A stretch of 64,000 nucleotides of DNA from Paracoccaceae bacterium (GTDB lineage Bacteria; Pseudomonadota; Alphaproteobacteria; Rhodobacterales; Rhodobacteraceae). The DNA is taken from contig JAUYQR010000015.1 of NCBI GenBank assembly GCA_030697175.1, positions 310,001-374,000 on the forward strand, in the 5' to 3' direction. The notes under the pieces were generated by a model. That model was not told the origin of the DNA. It saw nothing but the letters and a program-made list of their open reading frames with translations, and did not search any database. Positions 1 through 8,259 of this stretch are shown piece by piece. Each line of letters opens with the position of its first letter. The stretch's first letter is position 1. A program made the translations under genes and the position numbers.

Positions 1-190
1 CCTCGGCCCCGAGCGATTGCAGGAGCTGCGTCATGGTGCGGATGTCACTGAGGCGCGGCGCGTTGGTCAGCGTCAGGGGTTCGTCGCTGAGGAGCGTGGC
101 GGGCATCAGCGTGAGGCAGGCGTTCTTTGCGCCCGCGATCGGGATCACGCCGTTCAGCGCGCCATTGCCGCGTACCAGTATCGAATCCAT
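1..190 (-). CDS. murA: UDP-N-acetylglucosamine 1-carboxyvinyltransferase, N-terminal part (cut by window edge)
   Basis: The reverse strand from the ATG at 190 reads [20 protein letters not shown] and then an [14 protein letters not shown] stretch followed by a [12 protein letters not shown] stretch and a LLQSLGAE end. This is the start of MurA, the cytoplasmic enzyme that transfers enolpyruvate from PEP to UDP-GlcNAc in the first committed step of peptidoglycan synthesis; the GAKNA segment is the family's N-terminal signature. EPSP synthase (AroA) shares the fold but not this signature. About 63 residues are present; the rest lies left of the window. The start follows only five bases after the stop of the small gene upstream, so the two are probably co-transcribed. 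Confidence 0.9.
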   Translation of the reverse strand, partial: MDSILVRGNGALNGVIPIAGAKNACLTLMPATLLSDEPLTLTNAPRLSDIRTMTQLLQSLGAE

Positions 191-195
191 CTGCC

Positions 196-384
196 CTACC
201 CCGATTTTCCGGTATCCCCGGGGCCTGCGTCATCCGCGGTCCGGGCTTTTGCCTGTGCCTTCCGTCGCGCCATATTGGCCTTCAGCGCCGCCTTCAACCG
301 TTCTTCGCGCACGTCAGCGGCGGAGCGCGGTTTTCGGGCCGACCCTGCGGCCCCTGTGGTTGGCGGTTCGGTCGGTTTTCGCAT
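196..384 (-). CDS. Small basic protein upstream of murA (62 aa)
   Basis: A 62-residue frame starts [14 protein letters not shown] and ends with a Lys/Arg/Ala-rich helix ([20 protein letters not shown]) and a short acidic tail. The chosen ATG at 384 has AAGG about seven bases upstream; a longer in-frame start at 462 has no ribosome binding site and a less typical composition. The protein looks like a single amphipathic, positively charged helix with disordered ends. I recall comparable short Lys/Ala-rich ORFs next to murA in Rhodobacterales, but no function is known to me. It sits five bases before murA in the same orientation, which suggests a common transcript. Confidence 0.6.
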   Translation of the reverse strand: MRKPTEPPTTGAAGSARKPRSAADVREERLKAALKANMARRKAQAKARTADDAGPGDTGKSG

Positions 385-557
385 TGTCGCCTTGCATAGC
401 GCAGCGGTGGAGCAGGGTCCAGATTGGACTGCGGAAGGCTGTTTGGATGGGACGCATCCCATGCGGGAAGTTGACCATATGCCCCTTGCAAGCCTTCCGC
501 TTTGCGTTTAACACGCCCGCCAGAACGGGCAGACGAAGACATGTCGTCCCCCCCGGC
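385..557. other. Intergenic stretch between the murA operon and tRNA-Thr
   Basis: No convincing gene. It must hold the promoter of the leftward small ORF/murA unit and that of the tRNA, but I cannot pick out clear -35/-10 pairs. Confidence 0.4.
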
Positions 558-632
<75 letters not shown>

Positions 633-709
633 TTTATCCCCTTGATTTTGCGTAAGCATCTGATCCATCTTGGATTTGTGCCGCCCACAAGTGCAGATGG
701 GTCGTGCAG

Positions 710-1126
710 ATGAGATCCGCTATACCTAATCCGAAACTGATCGATGGTGTCTGGCACCTCCGCCTTCATGTTCCCAGAGACGTTGCGCCAGTCGGACGGG
801 GAAAGATACTTCAGGTTCCCGTAGGCAACACGTTATGCCCCGCAAAGGTCGGCGCAGTCGTCAAGGTGGCGCTGCGGACAAAGGCCTGCGATGAGGCGAA
901 GATGCGGTTCACCAACGCGCTGGCTGCCACCGAACGCCAGTGGGAAGCGTTCCGCAATGGGCCAGAAAGCATCCCGCACAAGACGTTGGTTGCTCTGGCT
1001 GGACGATACTGCCGCGAAATCGTGGACATTGTTGATGAAGAACCCGGCGGGACAGAAGTCTGGGAAGCTGTGCAGGGTCTCCATGACCACCTTGATGCGA
1101 ACGCGGAAGCACGTCGCAACTGGTAG
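710..1126 (+). pseudogene. Truncated tyrosine-type integrase, N-terminal fragment
   Basis: The frame starting MRSAIPNPKLIDGVWHLRLH, with VPRDVAPVGRGK, KVALRTKACDEAKMRF and a HKTLVALAGRYCREIVD stretch, has the layout of the N-terminal arm and SAM-like DNA-binding region of tyrosine recombinases of the DUF6538 type. A GTG two codons earlier (704) is an alternative start. Only about 138 residues remain; the catalytic domain with the R-H-R-Y residues is absent because the frame ends exactly where IS-derived sequence begins (about 1126). It lies directly downstream of tRNA-Thr in the usual arrangement of a tRNA-targeting island integrase. Non-functional by inspection; the family assignment is moderately sure. 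Confidence 0.65.
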
Positions 1127-1428
1127 GCCCACAGCGACGGTGCACGAGCAACTGTTCTTCGCGGTAAATGCGGAACAGTCGCTTGTGATTGAGATCAAAG
1201 CCGTCGCGCCGAAGAAACACGTGCAGCCGCCGATAGCCGAACCGGCGTCGGACCTTGGCCAGGTCTTTCGGCCGCTCGCGCAGCACGGGGTCGCCCTGCC
1301 TGATCGCCTCATACCGCATGGTCATCCGGCAACAGCCGATCACCCGGCACGCCCGTCGCTCGCTCATCCCGTGGCCCTCCCCCAGATGCGCGACCGCTTG
1401 CCGCTTTGCGACGGGGGTCACCGCCTTT
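1127..1428 (-). pseudogene. IS3-family transposase OrfB, 5' fragment
   Basis: In the -1 frame relative to orfA the sequence reads KKAVTPVAKRQAVAHLGEG, then SERRACRVIGCC, a KVRRRFGYRRLHVFLRRDG stretch and YREEQLLVHRRCG, the N-terminal HTH_21 part of IS407-type OrfB. It breaks after RRCG at about 1128 and runs into inverted integrase sequence, so the DDE catalytic core is gone. Confidence 0.82.
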
Positions 1429-1684
1429 TTCCCAGGAGATCCTTCAGCGCGGCATTGTCGAGCATCGCATCCGCCGGCAACCGCTTCAGCCGGGCGGTTT
1501 CGTCCTCGAGGCCCTTCCGGCGCTTGGCCTCGCTGACATCCATGCCGCCATACTTGGCCTTCAACTTGTAAACGGTCGCATCGCTGACGCCGTGCTTGCG
1601 GCACAGATCGGCGACGGAAACCCCTGCCCCATGCTCTTTCAGAATGCCGATGATCTGATCTTCGGCGAACCTGCTGCGCTTCAT
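1418..1684 (-). CDS. IS3-family transposase OrfA
   Basis: An 88-residue helix-turn-helix protein: MKRSRFAEDQIIGILKEH opens the HTH, followed by ADLCRKHGVSDATVYKLKAK and a leucine-zipper-like EAKRRKGLEDETARLKRL segment. These are the hallmarks of IS407-group OrfA, which binds the inverted repeats. The stop follows a GGGAAAAAGG heptamer-like run (reverse strand, around 1424-1433); slipping back one base there enters the orfB frame, as in programmed -1 frameshifting that yields the OrfAB transposase. OrfA itself looks intact, but the partner frame is truncated. Confidence 0.88.
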   Translation of the reverse strand: MKRSRFAEDQIIGILKEHGAGVSVADLCRKHGVSDATVYKLKAKYGGMDVSEAKRRKGLEDETARLKRLPADAMLDNAALKDLLGKRR

Positions 1685-1756
1685 CCCTGGTCCTCTCGGT
1701 TGGGCCAGAGTCTACCTCAAACTGGATTGGGTGGAGGGGGCAACGTCAAGAGGCCA

Positions 1757-1785
1757 TTGACTCTGCCGCTCAGGCTTCGTGGTAT
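1757..1785 (+). promoter_or_regulatory. Candidate sigma70-type promoter of the peptide ABC operon
   Basis: TTGACT at 1757-1762, a 17-base spacer and TGGTAT at 1780-1785, 56 bases before the start of the binding-protein gene. It lies just outside the end of the IS remnant, so the operon need not depend on the element. The -10 match is weak. Confidence 0.35.
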
Positions 1786-1840
1786 GGGAAGGGATCCCCG
1801 GCGCTGGTCGGTTCGTCCTAACAATCACAGGGAGATGGCA

Positions 1841-3442
1841 ATGCATCACACGCATGGATTTGGCCGTGCAGCAGTCTTGGCCGTGCTGATGGCGGGAACT
1901 GCGCCGATGGCGCTTCTGGCAGAGACCCCGGCTGATACGCTGGTAGTGGCTGATGCGATCGACGACATCGTTTCGATCGACCCGCATGAAGCGTTCGAGT
2001 TTTCGGGCGTTGACCTGAACAACAACGTCTATGACACGCTGATCGAGCTTGACCCGACCAGACCGGGCGAACTGGTTCCCGGTCTGGCCGAAAGCTGGGC
2101 GGTGTCCGACGACGGCATGACCTACACGTTCAAGGTAAAGTCCGGCATCACCTTTTCCAGCGGCAATCCGCTGACCGCCGAGGACGCGGCGCTGTCGCTG
2201 CGGCGGGTGGTCAAGCTGAACAAGACGCCTGCGTTCATCCTGACGCAGTTCGGCCTGACCCCAGAGAACGTCGACCAGATGGTCACCTTCGAGGGGGATA
2301 CGGTCACGCTGAAGACCGACAAGGCCTATGCGCCGTCGTTTGTCTACAACTGCCTGACGGCAGGCGTGGCCAACATCGTCGACATCAAGACCGTGATGGC
2401 CAACGAGGTCGACGGCGACATGGGCAACGCCTGGCTGAAGGCCAACAGCGCGGGCACCGGTGCCTATGTGCTGAAATCCTTCAAGCCGAACGAAGGGTAT
2501 GTGCTTGAGGCACGGACCGGCCACTGGCGCGGCGATGCGCCGATCAAGAACGTATTCATGCAGCACGTTCCCGAGGGTGCCACGCAGCGTCTGCTGCTGG
2601 AAAAGGGCGACATCGACATTGGCCGTGAACTGACGCCGACCGATATTGCCGGATTTGAAGGCAATGCCGACATCAAGGTGCAGAACGACGTCGGCGGGCA
2701 GATCTACTATCTGGCGCTGAACCAGAAGAAGGCCGAGCTTGCCAACCCGAAGGTGCAGCAGGCGATGCGCTATGCCGTCGACTATGCCGGCATGGCCGAC
2801 AGCATCCTGAAAGGCCAGTGGGTCGTGCATCAGGCGTTCCTGCCGCAAGGTTTCCTGGGGGCGCTGACGGAAGACCCCTATGCGCTGGATCTGGAAAAGG
2901 CGAAGGCCCTGATGGCGGAATCGGGCGTGACGCTGCCTCTGGAGGTGAAGTTCACCGTCCGCAACAACCAGGAACGGCTGGACATCGCCACATCGCTGCA
3001 AAACACCTTCGCACAGGTCGGCATCAATCTGGTGCTGGATGTGGGCGACGGCGCGACGGGGCTGGAGATCTATCGGGGTCGCCAGCACGAGATGACGCTG
3101 CAGACCTGGGGGCCGGACTATCCCGACCCGCACACCAACGCCTCGACCTTTGCGTCCAACCCCGACAACTCGGACGAGGCCAAGGCGACGGGCTATCTGG
3201 CCTGGCGCACCGCATGGGATCCGGGTGCCGAGATCAACGCCGCAACCGATGCTGCCGTAGTTGAGAAGGACACCGAAAAGCGCAAGGCGATGTATGAGGA
3301 CCTGCAAGCCAAGGTGCGCGACAATTCGGCCTTCGTCTTCATGTTCCAGCAGGCGCGGCAGGATGCGATGCGGGCCAATGTTTCGGGGTTCCACGCCGGT
3401 GGGGCGACCGACTCGGCGTCCTATTGGACCGTGACCAAGTAA
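1841..3442 (+). CDS. Peptide ABC transporter, periplasmic substrate-binding protein (family 5)
   Basis: A 533-residue secreted binding protein of the DppA/OppA family. It begins with a signal peptide (MHHTHGFGRAAVLAVLMAGT, cleavage near ALLAETPAD) and contains the family pattern LVPGLAESWAVSDDGMTYTF, LTAEDAALSLRRVV and a YYLALNQKKAELANPKVQQA segment typical of SBP_bac_5. The ATG at 1841 is preferred because GGAG lies six bases upstream; the ATG at 1835 touches that GGAG. It captures short peptides or similar solutes in the periplasm and delivers them to the two permeases encoded next. A strong hairpin directly after the stop may keep binding-protein mRNA more abundant than the permease mRNA. 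The closing M19 dipeptidase gene argues for di- or oligopeptides. Confidence 0.9.
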   Translation: MHHTHGFGRAAVLAVLMAGTAPMALLAETPADTLVVADAIDDIVSIDPHEAFEFSGVDLNNNVYDTLIELDPTRPGELVPGLAESWAVSDDGMTYTFKVKSGITFSSGNPLTAEDAALSLRRVVKLNKTPAFILTQFGLTPENVDQMVTFEGDTVTLKTDKAYAPSFVYNCLTAGVANIVDIKTVMANEVDGDMGNAWLKANSAGTGAYVLKSFKPNEGYVLEARTGHWRGDAPIKNVFMQHVPEGATQRLLLEKGDIDIGRELTPTDIAGFEGNADIKVQNDVGGQIYYLALNQKKAELANPKVQQAMRYAVDYAGMADSILKGQWVVHQAFLPQGFLGALTEDPYALDLEKAKALMAESGVTLPLEVKFTVRNNQERLDIATSLQNTFAQVGINLVLDVGDGATGLEIYRGRQHEMTLQTWGPDYPDPHTNASTFASNPDNSDEAKATGYLAWRTAWDPGAEINAATDAAVVEKDTEKRKAMYEDLQAKVRDNSAFVFMFQQARQDAMRANVSGFHAGGATDSASYWTVTK

Positions 3443-3447
3443 GCCGT

Positions 3448-3487
3448 CGGGTCGCCCGCCGCCGTTGGCGGGCGACCCGGTTTTCTC
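3448..3487 (+). terminator. Intercistronic hairpin with T-run (attenuator-like)
   Basis: A perfect 13-bp inverted repeat, CGGGTCGCCCGCC / GGCGGGCGACCCG (3448-3460 and 3467-3479) with a six-base loop, is followed by GTTTTCT. It lies six bases after the binding-protein stop and just before the first permease, the usual position for partial termination or 3'-end stabilisation. Confidence 0.75.
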
Positions 3488-3491
3488 ACGC

Positions 3492-4556
3492 ATGACATCC
3501 CTTCCTTCACCAGCACCAGACCGTCAATTCACCCGCCTTCTGGGCCAGATCGGTTATGGGCTGGCCGCGCTGGCGATCACGCTTCTGGGCCTGATGCTGG
3601 TGACGTTCCTGATTGGCCGCGTGGTGCCGACCGACCCGGTCCTGTCGATCGTGGGCGAACGCGCGACGCCGGCGCAGATTGCCGCGATCCGCGAGAAGCT
3701 GGGGCTGGACCTGCCGCTTTGGCAGCAGTTCTTCATTTATGTCCGCGATGCGGTGCAGGGCGATCTGGGCAATTCGATCCGCACCGGTAAAAGCGTGACC
3801 TCCGAAATCGCCCGCTATTTCCCGGCAACGCTGGAATTGGCCACCCTGGGCACGATCTTCGGCACGCTGGTCGGTGTGCCCGCGGGCGTGCTGGCGGCGA
3901 CGCGGCCGGGCAGCCTTGCCGACCAGATCGTGCGGGTTGTCGGGCTGATGGGCTATTCGATGCCGGTGTTCTGGCTGGGGCTGATCGGCCTTTTGGTGTT
4001 CTATGGCCAGCTTGACTGGGTTTCGGGGCCGGGGCGGCTGGACCCGACCTACGACATGATGATGGAATTCACCCTGACCACCTATACCGGGATGATCCTG
4101 ATCGACGCTGCACTCAACGGTGCCTGGGACGTGTTTGGCAATGCAGTCAGCCACATCATCCTGCCGGCCGGGCTGCTCGGTTATGTCTCGATGGCGTATA
4201 TCAGCCGGATGACCCGCAGTTTCATGATGAACGAACTGGGGCAGGAATACATCACGACGGCGCGGGTCAAGGGGATGCCGGAATGGCGGGTGATCTGGGT
4301 GCATGCGATGAAGAATGTGCTGGTTCCGCTGATCACGGTGATCGCGCTAAGCTACGCCTACCTTCTGGAAGGCTCGGTGCTGACCGAGACCATCTTTGCC
4401 TGGCCGGGGCTTGGAAGCTACATCACCGACGCGCTTTTCGCCAATGACATGCCCGCCGTGCTGGGTGGCACGGTCGTGGTCGGCGTGGTGTTCGTGACGT
4501 TGAACATGGCGTCGGATATCCTTTACCGGCTGGTCGACCCGAGGGCGCGCATATGA
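3492..4556 (+). CDS. Peptide ABC transporter permease, DppB-type
   Basis: A 354-residue integral membrane protein. After a short cytoplasmic start (MTSLPSPAPDRQF) it has a first membrane helix, the family motif in VVPTDPVLSIVGE and IREKLGLDLPLWQQFF, a periplasmic stretch, and the C-terminal membrane block with the EAA-type loop around ITTARVKGMPEWRVIWVHAM, where the ATPase docks. An insertion between helices (about residues 190-215) makes it longer than the usual 310-340 residues. No strong ribosome binding site precedes the ATG, which fits coupling to the upstream gene or read-through of the hairpin. The stop overlaps the next start (ATGA). Confidence 0.88.
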   Translation: MTSLPSPAPDRQFTRLLGQIGYGLAALAITLLGLMLVTFLIGRVVPTDPVLSIVGERATPAQIAAIREKLGLDLPLWQQFFIYVRDAVQGDLGNSIRTGKSVTSEIARYFPATLELATLGTIFGTLVGVPAGVLAATRPGSLADQIVRVVGLMGYSMPVFWLGLIGLLVFYGQLDWVSGPGRLDPTYDMMMEFTLTTYTGMILIDAALNGAWDVFGNAVSHIILPAGLLGYVSMAYISRMTRSFMMNELGQEYITTARVKGMPEWRVIWVHAMKNVLVPLITVIALSYAYLLEGSVLTETIFAWPGLGSYITDALFANDMPAVLGGTVVVGVVFVTLNMASDILYRLVDPRARI

Positions 4557-5458
4557 CAGCGCTGCGCGTCTGGCTTGGCGATCCAAACCCCGCGTCCCGC
4601 AGGCAGGCGCGGCTGGGGCAGTTGTGGCTGGCGTGGCGGCGCATCCGGCGCAATCGGCTGGCGATGGCGGGGCTGGTGATCGTGGCGGTGTTGCTGGTGG
4701 TTGCGGCTTTTGCGCCGTGGATCGCGCCCCATGATCCCTTGGTGCAGGATCTGTCGCGCCGGCTGCTGCCGCCCGGCACGCCGGGCAACCTGCTTGGCAC
4801 CGATGATTTCGGCCGCGACATTCTAAGCCGGATCATCTTTGGCGCGCGGATCACGCTATACATCATCGCCCTGGTGGCGGTGACGGCCCCGGTGCTTGGG
4901 CTCTTGATCGGCACGGTGGCCGGGTATTTCGGCGGCTGGGTCGATGCCACACTGATGCGGCTGACCGATATCTTCCTTGCCTTCCCGCGCCTGATCCTTG
5001 CGCTGGCGCTGGTGGCCGTGCTTGGCCCCGGCATCGAGAACGCGGTCCTTGCCATCGCGCTGACTGCCTGGCCGCCCTATGCCCGCGTGGCGCGGGCCGA
5101 GACGCTGACGGTGCGGTCGTCGGATTACATCGCCGCGATCCGGTTGCAGGGCGCATCCGCCGCCCGGATCATTGCGGGGCATGTGGTGCCGATGTGCCTG
5201 CCCTCGGTCATCATCCGGGTCACGCTGGACATGGCCGGCGTGATCCTGATCGCGGCGGGCCTGGGGTTCCTGGGCCTTGGGGTGCTGCCGCCGACGCCGG
5301 AATGGGGGCTGATGATCAGTTCGGGGCGGAAATTCCTGTTCGAGCAGTGGTGGGTGGCCACCATGCCGGGGCTGGCGATCTTCATCGTGTCGCTGGGGTT
5401 CAACCTGCTGGGCGATGGCCTGCGCGACGTCCTTGACCCGAGGAGTGCTTCGCGATGA
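4553..5458 (+). CDS. Peptide ABC transporter permease, DppC-type
   Basis: A 301-residue partner permease: short basic N-terminus, first helix at about 40-60, then the DppC signature APHDPLVQDLSRR and LLGTDDFGRDILSRIIFGAR, and the membrane block with the docking loop near YIAAIRLQGASAARIIAGH. It forms the transmembrane heterodimer with the preceding DppB-type protein. The start overlaps the upstream stop by four bases and the stop overlaps the following ATPase start, showing tight translational coupling. Confidence 0.9.
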   Translation: MTALRVWLGDPNPASRRQARLGQLWLAWRRIRRNRLAMAGLVIVAVLLVVAAFAPWIAPHDPLVQDLSRRLLPPGTPGNLLGTDDFGRDILSRIIFGARITLYIIALVAVTAPVLGLLIGTVAGYFGGWVDATLMRLTDIFLAFPRLILALALVAVLGPGIENAVLAIALTAWPPYARVARAETLTVRSSDYIAAIRLQGASAARIIAGHVVPMCLPSVIIRVTLDMAGVILIAAGLGFLGLGVLPPTPEWGLMISSGRKFLFEQWWVATMPGLAIFIVSLGFNLLGDGLRDVLDPRSASR

Positions 5459-6276
5459 GCCTGCTGGAGGTGAGGAACCTGCGCGTCACCTTCGACACCG
5501 AGACCGGCCCGGTGCAGGCGGTGCGCGGGGTGTCGTTCAGCCTTGGCCGCGAACGGCTGGGGATCGTGGGCGAAAGCGGCTCGGGCAAGACAATGACGGG
5601 CCGCGCCGTGCTGCGGCTGATCCGCCCGCCGGGCCGGATCGAGGCGGAGGCGATGACGTTTGACGGGCAGGATATCCTGAACATGCCCGAACGCGAGATG
5701 CGGGCCTTGCGTGGCAAGCGGATCGGCATGGTAATGCAGGATCCGAAATACAGCCTGAACCCGGTGATGACGGTGGGGCGGCAACTGACCGAGGGGCTGC
5801 GCCTGCGCGACCGGCTGGGCCGGGCGGATGCGGTGGCAAAGGCGATTGCCGCGCTGGAGGCGGTGCAGATCCGCGATCCGCATCGGGTGATGGACGCCTA
5901 TCCGCACGAGCTGTCTGGCGGCATGGGGCAGCGGGTGATGATCGCGATGATGCTGATCCCGGAACCGGACCTGCTGATCGCGGACGAGCCGACAAGTGCC
6001 TTGGACGTGACCGTGCAGGCCGAGGTGCTGTCGATTCTGGACGGGCTGGTTCGGGACCGCGGCATGGGGCTGATCTTCATCAGCCATGACCTTCGTCTGG
6101 TTGCGCGCTTTTGCGACCGGGTGCTGGTGATGCACAAAGGCCTGGTCGTCGAGGAAATCGCGGCGGCGAATCTGCTCGCGGCCAAGCATCCCTATACTCA
6201 AGGGCTTTTGAATTGCCTGCCCCGGATCGGCGGCCCGCGGGGGCCGCTGCCGGTGCTTGACCGGACCGGGGTCTGA
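5455..6276 (+). CDS. Peptide ABC transporter ATP-binding protein, DppD-type
   Basis: A 273-residue ABC ATPase: Walker A GESGSGKT, Q-loop in MQDPKYSLNPVMTV, signature SGGMGQRVMIAMML, Walker B LLIADEPTSALD and switch His in FISHDLRLVARF. The C-terminal HPYTQGLLNCLPRI piece is the start of the oligopeptide-transporter domain, but the cysteine-rich tail that usually brings these proteins to about 320 residues is absent. One of two ATPases of the operon; the next gene encodes its partner. Confidence 0.9.
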   Translation: MSLLEVRNLRVTFDTETGPVQAVRGVSFSLGRERLGIVGESGSGKTMTGRAVLRLIRPPGRIEAEAMTFDGQDILNMPEREMRALRGKRIGMVMQDPKYSLNPVMTVGRQLTEGLRLRDRLGRADAVAKAIAALEAVQIRDPHRVMDAYPHELSGGMGQRVMIAMMLIPEPDLLIADEPTSALDVTVQAEVLSILDGLVRDRGMGLIFISHDLRLVARFCDRVLVMHKGLVVEEIAAANLLAAKHPYTQGLLNCLPRIGGPRGPLPVLDRTGV

Positions 6277-6279
6277 CCG

Positions 6280-7056
6280 GTGAGTTTTATCGAGATCGAC
6301 AATCTGACCGTGACGTTCCGCGCCCAAGGCCGCGAGGTGCGCGCTGTCGAGGGCGTCAGCCTGTCGGTGGACGAACGCGAAAGCTATGGATTGGTGGGCG
6401 AAAGCGGGTCGGGCAAATCGACGATCCTGCGGGCGATCTGCGGCATGGCGCCGGTCAGCGGCGGCAGTATCCGCATTGCCGGGAAGGTGCTGCCCGCCCA
6501 GCGTGGCCGCGCGTTTTCGGCAGATGTGCAGATGGTGTTTCAGGACCCCTACGCCAGCCTGCACCCGCGCCACACGATCGACCGCACGCTTTCGGAGCCG
6601 CTGGCGATCCACGGCATGCCCGACCGCGACGCAAGGGTCGTGCAGGCGCTGGTCGATGTCGGCCTGCCGCCTGCGTTCCGCTTTCGCTATCCGCACCAGT
6701 TGTCGGGCGGGCAGCGCCAGCGTGTCGCCATTGCCCGCGCCTTGATGCTGAAGCCGCGCATCCTGCTGCTGGACGAACCGACCAGTGCGCTTGACGCTTC
6801 GGTTCAGGCCGAGGTCTTGAACCTGCTCAGCCGGTTGCGCGAGGAACAGGGTCTGACCTTCCTGATGGTGTCGCATGACCTCGCGGTGATCGACCACATG
6901 TGCGACCGGATCATGGTGCTGCAACATGGCCGGACGGTCGAGGAGATCAGCCGCGACGATCTGGCGAAGGCCAACATGAACACCCCCTACGCCCGCAGCC
7001 TGTTCGAAGCCAGCGCAGACCGGATGCTGGGCAGCACAACGGAGCCAGCGCGATGA
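6280..7056 (+). CDS. Peptide ABC transporter ATP-binding protein, DppF-type (short)
   Basis: A 258-residue ABC ATPase starting at GTG 6280: Walker A GESGSGKS, FQDPYASLHPRHTID, signature [15 protein letters not shown], Walker B LLLDEPTSALDASVQAE and MVSHDLAVIDHM. Like its partner it is shorter than typical DppF (about 320-330 aa), ending soon after NTPYARSLFEA. It follows the previous stop by three bases and its own stop overlaps the dipeptidase start, so the importer and peptidase are made from one message. Confidence 0.88.
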   Translation: MSFIEIDNLTVTFRAQGREVRAVEGVSLSVDERESYGLVGESGSGKSTILRAICGMAPVSGGSIRIAGKVLPAQRGRAFSADVQMVFQDPYASLHPRHTIDRTLSEPLAIHGMPDRDARVVQALVDVGLPPAFRFRYPHQLSGGQRQRVAIARALMLKPRILLLDEPTSALDASVQAEVLNLLSRLREEQGLTFLMVSHDLAVIDHMCDRIMVLQHGRTVEEISRDDLAKANMNTPYARSLFEASADRMLGSTTEPAR

Positions 7057-8105
7057 TCCCGGTATTTGACGGCCACAATGACATCCTGCTTCGGCTGTAT
7101 CTTGATCCGGCGCGGCGCGAGGAAATCTTTCTGCATGGCGAGGGCAAGGGCCATCTTGACCTGCCGCGCATGAAGGCGTCGGGGTTCGCGGGCAGCTTCT
7201 TTGCGATCTACCTGCCCTCGCCCGTGGCGCATGATGCGCCCGACTATCAGGCTAAGATGCAGAACCCTCCCTACAACCTGCCCTTGCCTGACCTGATTCC
7301 GTTTGGCGAGGCAGTCCGGCCGGCGGTGACGATGGCGTCGCATCTGCTGTGGATGGAACGCGCATCCGAAGGTGCGCTGAAGATCTGTCGAACCGCCCAA
7401 GAGGTGCGTGCCTGTCTGGACGCTGGCATCATCGCCGCCATCATGCACATGGAAGGTGCCGAGGCGATCGACGAAAACCTGGATTCGCTGCATCTCTTTC
7501 ATGCGATGGGCTTGCGGTCGCTGGGCCCGGTCTGGTCGCGGCCCACGGTGTTCGGCAATGGCGTTCCGTTTGCGTATCCGTCCAGCCCCGATACCGGGCC
7601 GGGCCTGACGGACGCCGGAAAACGACTGGTTGCGGCATGCAACCGGCTGCGGATCATGCTGGACCTCAGCCACATGAACGAAGCCGGGTTCAACGATGTC
7701 GCGCGCCTGTCGGATGCGCCGCTGGTTGCCACTCATTCCAATGCGAACGCCATCTGCGCGTCGTCTCGCAATCTGACGGACCGGCAGCTTGCGATGATCC
7801 GCGACAGCGGTGGCATGGTGGGGCTGAACTTTTCGGTTTCCTTCCTGCGTCCGGACGGGCGGCAGCTGGCCGAGACCGGCTGGGATCCGATCCTGCGCCA
7901 GATGGATTACCTTCTGGAGCGGCTTGGCGAAGACCATCTTGGCTTCGGTTCGGATTATGACGGCTGCACCACGCCTGCTGTGATCGGCGATGTGACAGGC
8001 TTGCCCAAGCTGCTTGGTGCGCTGTCGGACCACGGCTATGACCGCGCGCTGCTGACGAAGCTGGCACATGCCAACTGGCTGGGCTTGCTGGACCGGACGC
8101 TTTGA
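7053..8105 (+). CDS. Membrane dipeptidase family (M19) metallopeptidase
   Basis: A 350-residue TIM-barrel zinc dipeptidase. The metal-binding HxD appears in VFDGHNDILLRL near the N-terminus, the bridging Glu in IMHMEGAEAIDE, further ligands in MLDLSHMNEAGF and ATHSNANAICAS, and the barrel-end Asp in GFGSDYDGC. The family hydrolyses dipeptides, including some with D-residues, without needing a free carboxy terminus. No signal peptide is seen, so it probably works in the cytoplasm on imported dipeptides. The ATG overlaps the last ATPase stop (ATGA), a direct link between uptake and cleavage. Amidohydrolases acting on other bonds share the fold, but the motif set fits M19. Confidence 0.9.
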   Translation: MIPVFDGHNDILLRLYLDPARREEIFLHGEGKGHLDLPRMKASGFAGSFFAIYLPSPVAHDAPDYQAKMQNPPYNLPLPDLIPFGEAVRPAVTMASHLLWMERASEGALKICRTAQEVRACLDAGIIAAIMHMEGAEAIDENLDSLHLFHAMGLRSLGPVWSRPTVFGNGVPFAYPSSPDTGPGLTDAGKRLVAACNRLRIMLDLSHMNEAGFNDVARLSDAPLVATHSNANAICASSRNLTDRQLAMIRDSGGMVGLNFSVSFLRPDGRQLAETGWDPILRQMDYLLERLGEDHLGFGSDYDGCTTPAVIGDVTGLPKLLGALSDHGYDRALLTKLAHANWLGLLDRTL

Positions 8106-8259
8106 CGGCGCCCGAAACTCGGCAGATCGGCTTTCGAGTTCGTGGTCAGCCCAACCTTCGCCCGGCGGGGTCGAACAGGAAGATTTCGCCGGTGCGCAAG
8201 CGGACACGGTAGAGACGGATTTCTGAAGGCGCTCGGCGATCCAGCCCTGCGCGCAGGCG
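8106..8259. other. Gap between convergent peptidase and MBL-hydrolase genes
   Basis: No complete gene. On the reverse strand the frame of the MBL hydrolase stays open for about 34 codons beyond its stop and reads EIRLYRVRLRTGEIFLFDPA near its end, which looks protein-like. I cannot assign it; it may be a remnant of another gene. Confidence 0.35.

Larger units (their letters stand above)
1127..1742 (-). mobile_element. Truncated IS3-family (IS407-like) insertion sequence
   Basis: On the reverse strand a terminus beginning TGCCCCCTCCACCCAATCC (from 1742) precedes orfA and then an orfB fragment in the -1 frame, the organisation of IS3-family elements. The element stops at about 1127 inside orfB, fused to the integrase fragment, so the right end with its inverted repeat is missing. 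It therefore cannot move on its own. About 616 bp remain of an element that is normally around 1.2 kb. Confidence 0.8.

Noticed and set aside
1712-3493. Long reverse-strand open frame opposite the peptide-binding protein gene
   Set aside because: Antisense shadow of a GC-rich gene: low-complexity His/Arg/Gln composition, no domain, no ribosome binding site.
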